This document shows, one piece after another, positions 22,003-32,068 of a DNA stretch of 64,000 nucleotides. The notes beneath the pieces are model-generated. The model ran no database searches. It was given only the letters and a program-made list of their open reading frames with translations, and had not been told where the DNA came from. The DNA comes from Metridium senile. Its lineage: Eukaryota; Cnidaria; Anthozoa; Actiniaria; Metridiidae. The stretch covers positions 8,032,954 to 8,096,953 of the forward strand of contig OX459097.1 of NCBI GenBank assembly GCA_949775045.1. The letters run 5' to 3'. Position 1 is the first letter of the stretch. Every line of letters starts with the position of its first letter. A program made the translations under genes and the position numbers.

Positions 22003-22125
22003 AGGTTAAACGATAATATGGTACAACCTCTATAATCCGACCATTTTAAAAAGGTTCGCTTATCAGAGGTTTGACTGTATTCGATAATATTTTAGGGGGT
22101 TATCCGCTGACTATGACAACATGTT

Positions 22126-22468
22126 TTAGTTTGAGTGATGACTCGTACTCAGTTTCAAACGGCCCTTTTCGAATGGTGGTTTTTGAAACTGGGTACTAGA
22201 TACTACGCGGCGTTTTAGCCATAATTTTAGTACATCCATTTCTAGCATTTTAAAGTCAATTTTAAGCCCAAAGTAAGGAATCGCGGGCTCAAGTTGTGAT
22301 AGAATAGTTTGCTTCATTATTTCCGACGCCATGCTGGAAAGTAACCAAGCCTTCAGGTCAGACCGTTGATGGCGTGTGAAATTCAAGTTGTAAACTATTT
22401 CAAGCAACCAAAGAATAGTAGGTTCATTAATAGGCTGAGTTATGTATGATATATTATTATTTAAAAGA
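22126..22468 (-). pseudogene. conserved antisense ORF, unit 2
   Basis: Open throughout. It differs from unit 1 at several residues (T for P in N-F-T-R-H, K for E in D-F-K-M, R-V-V for R-I-V). Confidence 0.35.
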
Positions 22469-22669
22469 CTACAAAGTATTTATAACAACTAGTATTATAT
22501 TAATGCAGTATGGTGTGAGCTGTGCTCAAGAAAGAAAATGTCTATTGTTAGTTTCGCTGACTGAGTATATATTTATAAGTTACATATTGTAAGCAACTAG
22601 TATATAGGATCAACAATTTGAAAGCCTTTTTGGTAATAAAAAGACGTTATGATAATGTTTGTGTCAGTT

Positions 22670-22950
22670 TGAAGAAGAGCGAACGCCCGAGTTGTTATGG
22701 GTTAGCAAAGGGAGCCCAGTTAAGTAACAAACGCAGTAAGGCTCTAACACAGGAAGCCCAATAGAAAACGCACTAATATTTAGCGTCGCTAGTCTCCCAG
22801 GAGGTCGACGGTGTGATCTCCCCCCCCCTCTCTCTCCACCACTGTCCGTTTTAAGGGTATTTAAAGCTACTCACAGCTACACAGAATGGAAAAAGTCGAA
22901 TCAAGGGTAAGGGCACTGACGAGCAAACTCGGGACCCAGTTATCCTAAAA
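22670..22950 (-). mobile_element. SINE remnant, unit 2/3 junction
   Basis: Shares GGTCGACGGTGTGATC, CTCTCTCTCCACCACTG and GGTATTTAAAGCTAC with the fuller SINE at 62215-62390. The tRNA-like part survives only as GGAGCAAACTCGGGACC, the remains of a reversed B box. Confidence 0.55.
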
Positions 22951-23741
22951 AGACACGGAATTCTCAGTTAACAGTTAACCCCATTCAGACCCTTCATTGC
23001 AATGGTCTGTAAAGTAAAGTTAAGTTAAATTAGACATCTTTTTTTAATCAAAGTTCAATTCTTTGAAGTGGAAATATCCACGAAGTGTTCTATTGGTTGC
23101 TTAGGTTTCATTGCGATGGACAAGTCTTTTCACTTCCTTGTAACGTAAAGTCACGCAACCGTATAATAAAAGCGTGTTGCGCTATGCTTGAATCGTGAAA
23201 TTATAACAGTTACGGATCCGTTAGAGCGTGTTGCAGTTTTGTGTGTTTTGGTTGAGTGAACGCTATTCCGTCTACACAGGATTATGTAATCAGAGTTACG
23301 GTTCCCTAAACGGAACGGATATTGACTGTTGACGTAATTTGCAGTGTGTAGGATATGAAAAAGCGCTTTAGGTTCTCAGGTCTGTGATTTCCAAAGAACA
23401 TTGGCAACACAATATATCAGTCGGTGGATCGGTTCTACATGTATTACTGAGATCATAAAGAGTTACAATCATGGGATAATACTAACGGATCTGCCAGCAG
23501 CATCTTGCGTTTTCTTTACGGGTTTTCTTTACGTGTTTTCTTTACGTTTTTGAACGTAAAGAAAAACCCACAGATTCACCCTCGGGCCCTCTGGAACCCA
23601 ATAGGAAACAGGACATACCATGACGACAACTAGGACATCCCATGACGACAACTAGCGATGAAACAAGCGGGAAGTGCAACATCAATCTATTAACCTATTT
23701 ATGAAATATTTTTGCTATTTGGAAGTGTTCGCAATTATTTT

Positions 23742-24006
23742 TGGAGTCGCGAGATATCCGTTTGCTGTGCCTCAAATATACAATAATAAACTTTTTTGAC
23801 GTAGATAGTTGTGTATAACTGTTTTCTAGTTTTTGGCCGAGTTTTAGCTGAATTAGAGCGATTTTGAGGAAAATACCCCATCAAATTCGCTCTAGTTGAG
23901 CTAAAACTCGGTCACAGACTAGAAAACAGTTATACACAACTATCTACGTCAAAAAGTATTTATTATTGTATATTTGAGGCACAGCGAAAGGATATTTCGC
24001 GACTCC
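23742..24006. mobile_element. hairpin MITE, unit 3
   Basis: Single-copy form of the element at 17899, with both outer arms complete and a few arm mismatches (GTTTTTGGCCGAG; TCAAATTCGCTCTAGTTG). Confidence 0.8.
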
Positions 24007-24208
24007 TTACATTTACTGTAAAAGATCACAAGTGATGAGCTTGGGCTCCCTGTGGTTAAATGGCTTGTAACATCTTCTTGTTTCTTTGATATAAGAATAT
24101 TTTTTCTCCATTTGTTACCTAATCGAACGAAACTTCCAAAAGTCTAATCATTATAATTTTCTGTTGTTTCAAAACTATAAGTTCATTTACTTGAGTCCCC
24201 GGGAACTG

Positions 24209-24396
24209 AGTGCGAATCGAAAAACCGCAGGCACCGAGAAATATTGATCGTTCGTCTCTAACTATACACAAAGTTTATCTGTCTACAAATCAGTCAAACG
24301 TCTTGCTGTTAGAAAGTTGCTTCAGGCTGCTCAATTAACAATACACGATTGATTTCTGAAATATTACTGGATGCCCACAGTTTTTTGATTCGCACC
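24209..24396. mobile_element. MITE, GTGCGAATC family, unit 3
   Basis: Complete copy: AGTGCGAATCGAAAAACCG at left and CAGTTTTTTGATTCGCACC at right, with subterminal GAGAAATATT / AATATTACTGG. Units 2 and 5 retain only the left part. Confidence 0.75.
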
Positions 24397-24409
24397 GTAA
24401 TAATCTTAG

Positions 24410-24674
24410 CCCGGGGGGGGGGGGGGGGGGGGAGGGGGGGGGGGGGGTTCTCCCTTTATCCAAGTGGTAGGGGTGATCGGCGTACCTTTTAGGGTTAAAA
24501 TATTTCCAGTGCGTACCTTTTAGGGTCCATTTAGAGATTTGGCTAAAAAATCAGTTCTAAGGGTCGTTTTTACTCTGCTTTATTTGTATCTGAGCGTACC
24601 TTTTAGGGGTCATTTTCAAAATCTCCGCCGATCACCCCTACCACTCGGACAAAGGGAGTACCCCCCCCCCCGGG
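24410..24674. mobile_element. hAT-like MITE with poly-G ends and 8-bp target duplication
   Basis: Ends CCCGGGGG... and ...CCCCCGGG, inner arms CTCCCTTTATCCAAGTGGTA and its near mirror TACCACTCGGACAAAGGGAG, then GGGGTGATCGGCG / CGCCGATCACCCC. Perfect 8-bp duplications AATCTTAG flank it (24402-24409, 24675-24682), as in hAT elements. GTACCTTTTAGGGT is repeated inside. A fragment of the same family lies at 61925-62000. Present only in unit 3. Confidence 0.85.
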
Positions 24675-24918
24675 AATCTTAGTTTTTCATCACAGGAGCA
24701 CTTAAAAACGTCAACTTAGCTCACACTATTTAGATCAGTAAAGCTTGAACGCTAGTCATCTTTTCAACAATAGAAAGATTATATAAAAAAATTGTAGGCT
24801 TTCAAGTTTGCACGTTTTTCATCGGACTTAAGACAAATAGAGTGTCTATTTTGGATATTCCGATCCAATTCCGTGCAAGTATAAGAGGAACTGTTTCTTC
24901 ATCCACCCGATAGGCACA

Positions 24919-24990
24919 ATGGCCAGGAAATCGATAGCGGAACAACTTTCAAACTACCGCTGTTTTAGCCTGTTTTTTTTTTTTTTTAAA
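24919..24990 (+). CDS. mini-ORF, first copy in unit 3 (MARKSIAEQ...)
   Basis: Reads M-A-R-K-S-I-A-E-Q-L-S-N-Y-R-C-F-S-L then a Phe run from poly-T. TATAAGAG is kept 38 bp upstream. It belongs to an extra partial unit that ends near 25020. Confidence 0.2.
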
Positions 24991-25024
24991 TAATTAAAAA
25001 AAAAAATAATAAATAATAAATAAT

Positions 25025-25230
25025 TATAATCGAAGTTCAAGTCTTTGAAGTGCCAATATCCCTGTCACACTAGACAAAGTGTACCATTGGTTGGTTAGGT
25101 TTTATTGCGATGGACAAACCAGAGCTCTGCTTGAATCGTCAAATTATAACAGTTCCGGATCCGTTAGAGCGAGTTGCATTTTGGTTGAGTTAACGCTATT
25201 CCGTATGCACAGGATCATGTAATCAAATTA
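25025..25230. repeat. partial diverged unit start inside unit 3
   Basis: AAGTTCAAGTCTTTGAAGTG, TTGCGATGGACAA, CTTGAATCGTCAAATTATAA and GGATCCGTTAGAGCG mark a second, more diverged copy of the first 200 bp of the unit. It shows a partial internal duplication. Confidence 0.7.
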
Positions 25231-25557
25231 AATACACTGTTATCATGTACTGATTACACCGTCATGGTATGACGTCACAGTATTTAACATATTGGAAGTA
25301 AAAATCTTTATAACTTAAAGACGCATCACTCAAATCAAGAAATATTTCACTATTCAACTATTCACTTCATGTAGAATCGATACAGAAAGTATTCTATTAG
25401 GGGTGAAGTATACTTTAATAAAATAATTGTCGATAGAAACACCAACGTAGTGGCCGCTCCGAGTGTTTTATTATCTTTTTTCTGTTCTTTCAAAACTGAG
25501 ATCATTCAATTACGTTTTCATCAGGAGCACTTAGGAAAGTTAACTTAGCTCACACTA

Positions 25558-25700
25558 GATTAAAGATAGATAGATAGATAGATGGTTTATATAGCCGTCT
25601 GATGGCTGAATTACATATTCCGCATATTAATAATAATTACAAAAGATACTTACACTATGTTCTAAAAAGTAAAGTTCAAAAACTAGTAATCTTTTCAAAA
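25558..25700 (-). mobile_element. LINE-like 3' end with (ATCT)n tail, unit 3 fragment
   Basis: Read antisense: TTACTTTTTAGAACATAG, then GGAATATGTAATTCAGCCAT, ending in ATCTATCTATCT. A simple tail after a short conserved 3' sequence is typical of CR1/L2-type non-LTR elements. Longer copies occur in units 4, 6 and 7. Confidence 0.55.
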
Positions 25701-26030
25701 TGTTTTAGTATAGTTTCAGTATCACTCAACCAGAAACATCAAATACAAAAGGAAACAATACCTTACTACAACTTTACTTGTCTTTGCTAGTGACTAATAG
25801 TCACTAAATAAGAACTATTACAGAGTAGCAATTTGATTTTATTTCGTGGATATAGTGATTGCGCTCTAGTTTAGGCGAAGTGCTTTACCTTTTACGGTAG
25901 TAGAAAAATTGTAAAAAAAATTGTAGGCTTTTAATTTTGCACGTTTTTCATCAAGTTTAAGTCAAATAGAGTGTCTATTTAGTATTGGCAAGTTTAAGAG
26001 GAACTGTTTCTTCATCCACCGACAGACACA

Positions 26031-26057
26031 ATGGCCAGGAAATCGAACGAGGAATAA
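26031..26057 (+). pseudogene. mini-ORF, second copy in unit 3 (stop after MARKSNEE)
   Basis: CAA is TAA at codon 9, ending the ORF. The upstream TATA is also damaged (GTTTAAGAGG). Confidence 0.4.
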
Positions 26058-26631
26058 TTTTCAAACTACTTCTGTTTTTTTTTTAAAATAAATAAAAAGA
26101 CTTTTGAACTGTTTCCGATGCATTCGAAATGATCCTACCCGAGCAAAACTAGCGTCCTTTGTCCGGGTGACGTCATTGTGACGTCAAAGTAGTAAGGTTC
26201 AAGACATTTGGTCAGAGTTGCTACATCATTTCAAGGATGTAATCATTTATAAAATGATACTGATATAAGATGTATTTTTATTCTTTTGATGTAGTGCAAT
26301 TATTTGTATTAGTAATCATTAAATTTTTAGTTCTATTTCATTATTATAATATTCTATTATTATTATGTTGTTCATTATTTTTTTATATGAATTCTTCATT
26401 ACATATTACCGTCATCAACGGCTTTTTATCAGATTTCGTATCACCATAATTTTGGCTGTTAGTGTAATATATTAATTCATATAAATAGCGATTATTAGTG
26501 ATTATAATTGGTGTTGGTTTTCGTTATCCAAATTATCATTTTTGTCAATTTTCATTTCTATGACATTATTGCTATTATTGAAATTTAGGTTTTTTTATTA
26601 TTTCATATGATCATCATAAGATTATCATTTC

Positions 26632-26820
26632 GTGTTAATAGGCCTAATCGGAGTTAGCATGTACGATTTCACCAAATTCAAAACCTCTGTAAATAAGATC
26701 TTGTTTTCTACTGAAAAAAATGTACGTGATCTGAATCGAAATTCAACTGAAAGACAAATAAACTTATTCCCAAAATATCTACATTGGGTGGAAACTCACG
26801 TAGCAGCTAGATATAATTAG
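26632..26820 (+). pseudogene. exon-like ORF (GVSMYDFTKFKTSVNK), unit 3, open copy
   Basis: 62 codons, open through L-H-W-V-E-T-H-V-A-A-R-Y-N to TAG. Identical in unit 6 (48521-48709). No signal peptide, domain or partner exon is recognised. Confidence 0.3.
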
Positions 26821-27517
26821 CCAAACATCTCTAATTTTTATTTATTATTATGATTATTTTCAAGTCAATTTTTTCATTTATCATCATCATCATTTGGTAA
26901 CTATATAACTATATAATTTATAATTGCTCGTGTTTGTGCTCTGTATTGTTCATGTCTTTTTTTACAGAAACTGTTTTTAGAGTATATATTTAAAGAAAAA
27001 ACCAGAGTTTCAGCAAATCTTTAAGGAAAAAACAAGAGTTTCAGCAAATCTTTAAGGAAAGCTCTAAGCTTATCTCTAAGGCTTTTTGTTAAAAAGTGCA
27101 AGCCACCTTGCTTTGTTAAACTATTATTATTGTTACATGCTCAAAACTCAGCTTAAAAAAATTATTTATTCAAATCAGCCTTTAATGTACAGCACCACCC
27201 CCGCACCCTCCTATTTACTAAAATTAAATAATATTAAAATATCTGCTAGGAAATGCGTTAAATGCAAAAAAGAATAAAATATGAATTATAAGTTATATTA
27301 ATATAAAGTTTAATACAAAATAACAAGGAACTACACTGCGAAACTAACAAAAGGACACACCACACACCCTTACAACATGCAGTTCCGGAAAGTAAAGATT
27401 GCTTAACTTTTCAACACATGCATATATGCTATGATATACATGGACAATTCACGAACGTTTCTATCCTATTATAATTTCTTTATCGATGTTTTATGTTAGT
27501 TTTTCCTCTTTCCTTAG

Positions 27518-27786
27518 GTGTACATGTTTGTCAGGATCTACTTTCCTTCGACCGATCCTCGAAATATCCGTTACTATAGGCAACCAGGTTGTTCTTCCTT
27601 TAGCCCGATTACGGTATACGGTTACTTCCCAGTCTTTTGGAAACGGCACGTGGATTGGATCGGAAATCTCATTTTTAAAAATAAATCACTACGAAAGTGT
27701 CGCCGTTCAAATGTGCATAAAAGCAAGTTTGCGGCCATGGGTTCTCTAGACATTCTTACGAAGACACTAGTGAGGAAGAAGCCAGT
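27518..27786 (+). pseudogene. exon-like ORF upstream of gene copy 3
   Basis: Acceptor TTCCTTAG, then V-Y-M-F-V-R-I-Y-F-P-S-T-D, two codons longer at the start than in unit 1. Open to the GTAAGAG donor at 27787. Confidence 0.35.
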
Positions 27787-27845
27787 GTAAGAGACAGACC
27801 ATATCAAGAAAATAATTTACCAACCAATTTGAAAGCAGAGCAGCT

Positions 27846-28879
27846 ATGGTAAAACATTTGGTAAGTTATTATTTGTGTTTCTTTTTATGGGAGATTTTAT
27901 GAACTTAAAATATTGGCTACTGAGCTGTTACGAGAACTGATTTGCGACTGCAAACCGAACCGCTATTGCTCCGGCGAGAATTCACCGAGTAAGAACGATT
28001 TGTAAGCGATGAAACCTTCGCCAATTCGAGTGTCGTCGAATGCTCCCCGACATGTAACCGAATGACGACGGTTTTGTCGACTCTTTGTCGCTGAACACTC
28101 GGCTTTAAGCGTGTTTTCCGTAGCACTTTCAATTACTTTTAATTGCAATTTTTTTAAATTACTTTAAATCGTCATCATCATTGTTAACACAAGCATCATG
28201 CAATGTCGTAATAATCGTTGTCAACACCATCGTAGTCATCATCATCATTGTAATCACCATCAATCAGTGTCGTAACTATCGTTGTCAACACCATTGTAGA
28301 AATCATCATCATACTAAGTATCATCATCCAAATCACCACTATCATCAGTCACCATTTTGATCGTCATCATCATCAGTCACCATTTCGATCATCATCATCA
28401 CCTCTAACATAATTCAAAACATCATCATCCGTTAGTCTCCTTCGTAGCCGCGTTTTACCCTACACTCATCAACATCATATATACTATAGTGGTACCTCTA
28501 TTAATCGGTCACCCTCGGGACTTTCCAAAGTGGCCGCTTAATAGAGGGTGGCCGCTTAATAGAGGGTGACCGCTTAATGGGTGACCGCTTAATAGAGGTA
28601 CCACTGTATATACTCATGTTCTAATTCTACTGTTTCTAGATCCTTTCTAGCTGTATTATCGTTCTATTGCAAGTCCATTGCATCTTATCGTTACCAAAGA
28701 TAAAGTTATCTCCAGACAACAAGAACCCCTGTGTGAATTCAACAATACTCAACGCGGCGAAACAACAGCTTGAATACAAGTGCAACCTTATGGCATCCAA
28801 TTGCAAGAGTAAAGATAAGCTAGGGTACTGTGAACCTTATAAAGTGCGAGGAATAACAATTAGCTGTGATTGTAAATGA
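27846..28879 (+). CDS. secreted cysteine-rich peptide, array copy 3 (type B, 84 aa)
   Basis: Exon 1 is 27846-27860 (MVKHL), exon 2 is 28640-28879. The intron is 779 bp and includes CATCAT-rich sequence and a GTGGTACC palindromic element. Type B differs from type A in the stretch after the signal peptide (ILSLPKIKLSPDNKNPC) and in the tail (Y-K-V-R-G-I-T-I-S-C-D-C-K). Cysteines at 19, 36, 53, 60, 69, 81 and 83: C36-x16-C53-x6-C60-x8-C69-x11-C81-x-C83. The x11 before the final C-x-C is the same as in the outlying gene at 4996. S29 replaces the cysteine present in copy 6. There is no ATG at the start of exon 2, so only the spliced reading gives a start codon and a complete signal peptide. Confidence 0.8.
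28489..28604. mobile_element. intronic MITE, GTGGTACCTCTATTAA ends, copy 3
   Basis: Ends GTGGTACCTCTATTAA and TTAATAGAGGTACCAC with inner GGTCACCCTC / GAGGGTGACC. It contains three to four copies of an 18-bp unit that is expanded to 14 in copy 6. Type A introns keep only the right edge (AGTACCACTGTATATACTC). Confidence 0.75.
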
Positions 28880-28975
28880 TTATACGGGTTTCCTGTGGAA
28901 CAATCTATTGCTCTTCAAAAGAAAAATCTACTCAGTCTGCAAGAACAATCTCCGGTTCTTAGAAATAGTGTCATC

Positions 28976-29152
28976 TTAAGCCTGGTTCACACGGCATCAT
29001 AATCATAGTCATAATCATAAGCACAGTCATAAGAAATGGAGAAGTTTCCATTTTCTTATGATTATGACGTTATGTCGCACGTGTGAACCGTACAATCTTA
29101 GTCGTAAACGTGGTTATGATTATGATTATGAGGCCGTGTGAACCAGGCTTAA
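28976..29152. mobile_element. TTAA MITE, unit 3
   Basis: Single TTAA at the left (TCATCTTAAGCC), without the extra TTAA doublet seen in type A units. Confidence 0.8.
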
Positions 29153-29275
29153 AGGTTAAACGATAATATGGTACAACCTCTATTATCCGACCATTTCAAA
29201 AGGGTTCGCTTATCCGAGGTTTGACTGTATTCGATAATATTTTAGGAGGTTATCCGCTGACCATGACAACATGTT

Positions 29276-29618
29276 TTAGTTTGAGTGATGACTCGTACTC
29301 AGTTTCAATCGGCCCTTTTCGAATGGTGGTTTTTGAGACTGGGTACTAGATACTATGCGGCGTTTTAGCCATAATTTTAGTACATCTATTTCTAGCATTT
29401 CAAAGTCAATTTTAAGCCCAAAGTAAGGAATCGCGGGCTCAAGTTGTGATAGAATAGTTTGCTTCATTATTTCCGACGCCATGCTGGAAAGTAACCAAGC
29501 CTTCAGGTCAGACCGTTGATGGCGTGGGAAATTCAAGTTGTAAACTATTTCAAGCAACCAAAGAATAGTAGGTTCATTAATAGGCTGAGTTATGTATGAT
29601 ATATTATTATTTAAAAGA
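29276..29618 (-). pseudogene. conserved antisense ORF, unit 3
   Basis: Open throughout, with K-A-W-L-L-S-S and D-F-E-M-L-E-I-D variants. Confidence 0.35.
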
Positions 29619-29819
29619 CTACAAAGTATTTATAACAACTAGTATTATATTAATGCAGTACGGTGTGAGCTGTGCTCAAGAAAGAAAATGTCTATTGTTA
29701 GTTTCGCTGACTGAGTATATATTTATAAGTTACATATTGTAAGCAACTAGTATATAGGATCAACAATTTGAGAGCCTTTTTGGTAATAAAAAGACGTTAT
29801 GATAATGTTTGTGTCAGTT

Positions 29820-30105
29820 TGAAGAAGAGCAAGCGCCCGAGTGGTTATGGGTTAGCAAAGGGAGCCCAGTTAAGTAACAAACGCGGTAAGGCTCTAACAC
29901 AGGAATCCCAATAGCAAACGCACTAATATTTAGCGTCGCTAGTCTGCCAGGAGGTCGACGGTGTGATCTTACCCCTTCTCTCTCTCTCCACAACTGCTCC
30001 GTTTTAAGGCTATTTAAAGCTACTCACAGCTACACAGAATGGAAAAAGTCGAATAAAGGGTAAGGGCACTGAGGAGCAAACTCGGGTCCTAGTTATCCTA
30101 AAAAG
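29820..30105 (-). mobile_element. SINE remnant, unit 3/4 junction
   Basis: As at 22670, with CCACAACTGCTCCGTTTTAA matching the CTGTGCTCCGTCTTACG of the full SINE better than other units do. Confidence 0.55.
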
Positions 30106-30719
30106 ACACGGAATTCTCAGTTAACAGTTAATATCTTAGCCGTTTCTCAGTTAACAGTGATCTCCATTCAGACCCTGATAGACAAAATGATCCATTGATT
30201 CGTTAGAGGTTTCATTGCGATGGTCTGTAAAGTAAAGTTAGTAAAATTAAGTTAAATTAGAAATCTTTTTTTAATCAAAGTTCAAGTCTTTGAAGCTGAA
30301 ATATCCACGAAGTGTTCTAGCGTGTTGCAGTTTTGTGTGTTTTGGATGAGTGAACGCTATTCCGTCTTCAAAGGATTATATAATCAGAGTTACGGTTCCC
30401 TAAACGGAACGGATATTGACTGTTGACGTAATTTGCAGTGTGTAGGATAGGCAAAAGCGCTTTAGGTTCTCAGGTCTGTGATTTACAAAGCGGAACACTG
30501 GGAACACAATATATTCGGTGGATCGGTTCTACATGTATTACTGAGAGCATAAAGAGTTACAATCATGGGATAATACTAACGGATTTGCCAGCAGCATCTT
30601 CCGTTTTCTTTACGTGTTTTCTTTACGTGTTTTCTTTACGTGTTTTCTTTACGTGTTTTCTTTACGTGTTTTCCTTATGTGTTTTCTTTACGTGTTTTCT
30701 TTACGTTTTTGAACGTAGA

Positions 30720-30870
30720 GAAAAACCCACAGATTCACCCTCAGGCCCTCTGGAACCCATTAGGTAAAAGGACATACCATGACGACAACTAGATTCACCC
30801 TCGGGCCCTCTGGAACCCATTAGGAAACAGGACATCCCATGACGACAACTAGGACATCCCATGACGACAA
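30720..30870. repeat. 60-bp minisatellite (GATTCACCCTCGGGCCCTCT), unit 4
   Basis: About two full 60-bp copies plus a 21-bp sub-repeat (AGGACATCCCATGACGACAAC). The unit also occurs at 44042-44168 (two copies), 45551-45733 and 52922-53104 (three copies). Antisense MGSRGPEGES ORFs are artefacts. Confidence 0.85.
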
Positions 30871-30959
30871 CTAGCGATGAAACAAGCGGGAAGTGCAACA
30901 TAAATCTATTAACCTATTTATGAAATATTTTTGCTATTTGGAAGTGTTCGCAATTTTTT

Positions 30960-31180
30960 TGGAGTCGTGAGATATCCGTTCGCTGTGCCTCAAATATACA
31001 ATAATAAAAACTTTTTTTTGACCTAGATAGTTGTGTATAACTGTTTTCTAGTTTGTGGCCGAGTTTTAGCTCAATTAGAGCGATTTTGACGAAAATACCC
31101 CATCAAAATCGCTCTAATTGAGCTAAAACTCGGTCACAGACTAGAAAACAGTTATACACAACTATCTACGTCAAAAAGAT
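30960..31180. mobile_element. hairpin MITE, unit 4 (right arm truncated)
   Basis: The left arm and hairpin are complete, but the right outer arm stops at TACGTCAAAAAGATAG, where a LINE-like fragment follows. Units 6 and 7 share this junction. Confidence 0.75.
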
Positions 31181-31194
31181 AGTCAACTTTAGCT

Positions 31195-31690
31195 CACACT
31201 AGATTAAAGATAGGTAGATAGATGGTTTATATAGCAGTCTGATGGCTGAATTACATATTCCGCATTTTATTAATAACTACAAATGATAGTTACACTATAG
31301 ATAAATACAGATAAATTGGCAAAATTTAGCTACAAAAATATAAAAAACACAACTGATTTTATAATATAAGCAATATTAGCTATTATAAAATATTCCTAAT
31401 ATAGAAATGTAATGGTAAAATCGAATTATAAAATATACGAATACTGATTGTAATGATAAAGAGTGTATAAGAAACTAGCTACTTTATCCTAAAAAGTAAA
31501 GTTCAAAAACTAGTAATCTTTTCAAAATGTTTCAGTATACTCAAACAAAGAACTAGCGTCCAAATCATCACCATTGCTATACCCTACCTGCTTACTTACT
31601 GACTCTGTGGTTAGCGGAGCTGTACTAGATAAAGAAGACGGTTCTAGTAACAGCCCTATTTGTGTACGTGTGGAACTAATTTAGAACTAG
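31195..31690 (-). mobile_element. 5'-truncated retroelement-like fragment with ORF tail and (ATCT)n end, unit 4
   Basis: Read antisense, a frame ends P-S-S-L-S-S-T-A-P-L-T-T-E-S-V-S, later D-L-D-A-S-S-L-F-E-Y-T-E-T-F, stop at 31522. About 300 bp of 3' sequence follows and then ATCTATCTACCT. Copies sit at 44473-44945, 46049-46520 and 53420-53905, the ORF tail conserved in each. The protein is not recognised. Confidence 0.5.
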
Positions 31691-31714
31691 TTTAGGAACT
31701 AGAGTACAAACATT

Positions 31715-31809
31715 AAAAGCGTGCAACATAATTAGTACTATATAGTGATATTTAATGCTAATTCTATTGTTTTCTATTGTTTTTTTTACTAGTACTACTT
31801 GTTTCACGG
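31715..31809. mobile_element. MITE, AGTACTAAATAGTGATA family, unit 4
   Basis: Reverse orientation of the 3616 element: AAAAGCGTGCAACATAATTAG at left, ACTAGTACTACTTGTTTCAC at right. Confidence 0.6.
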
Positions 31810-32011
31810 TTCTTTTGTTTGCACTCTAGTTTATGCGAAGTGCTTTACCTTTTACGGTAGTAGAAAAAAATTAAAAAAATCGTGGGCTTTTAAGTTTGCA
31901 CGTTCTTCCACGGATTTAAGACAAATAGATCTAGAGTGTCTATTTTGGATATTCCGATCCAATTCCGTGCAAGTATAAGAGGAACTATTTCTTCATCCAC
32001 CGACAGCCACA

Positions 32012-32068
32012 ATGGCCAGGAAATTGAACGAGGAACAATTTTCAAACTACTGCTGTTTTTTTAAATAA
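32012..32068 (+). CDS. mini-ORF, unit 4 (MARKLNEEQ..., 18 aa)
   Basis: One substitution (S5 to L) relative to unit 2. TATAAGAG and the AATAAATAAA end are kept. Confidence 0.3.
   Translation: MARKLNEEQFSNYCCFFK

Noticed and set aside
30438..30767. 109-codon ORF with VFFTCFLYVFSL repeats, and counterparts at 43757, 45275 and 52646
   Set aside because: The tail is the 13-bp TTTTCTTTACGTG minisatellite; length varies with repeat number and there is no splice or signal evidence.
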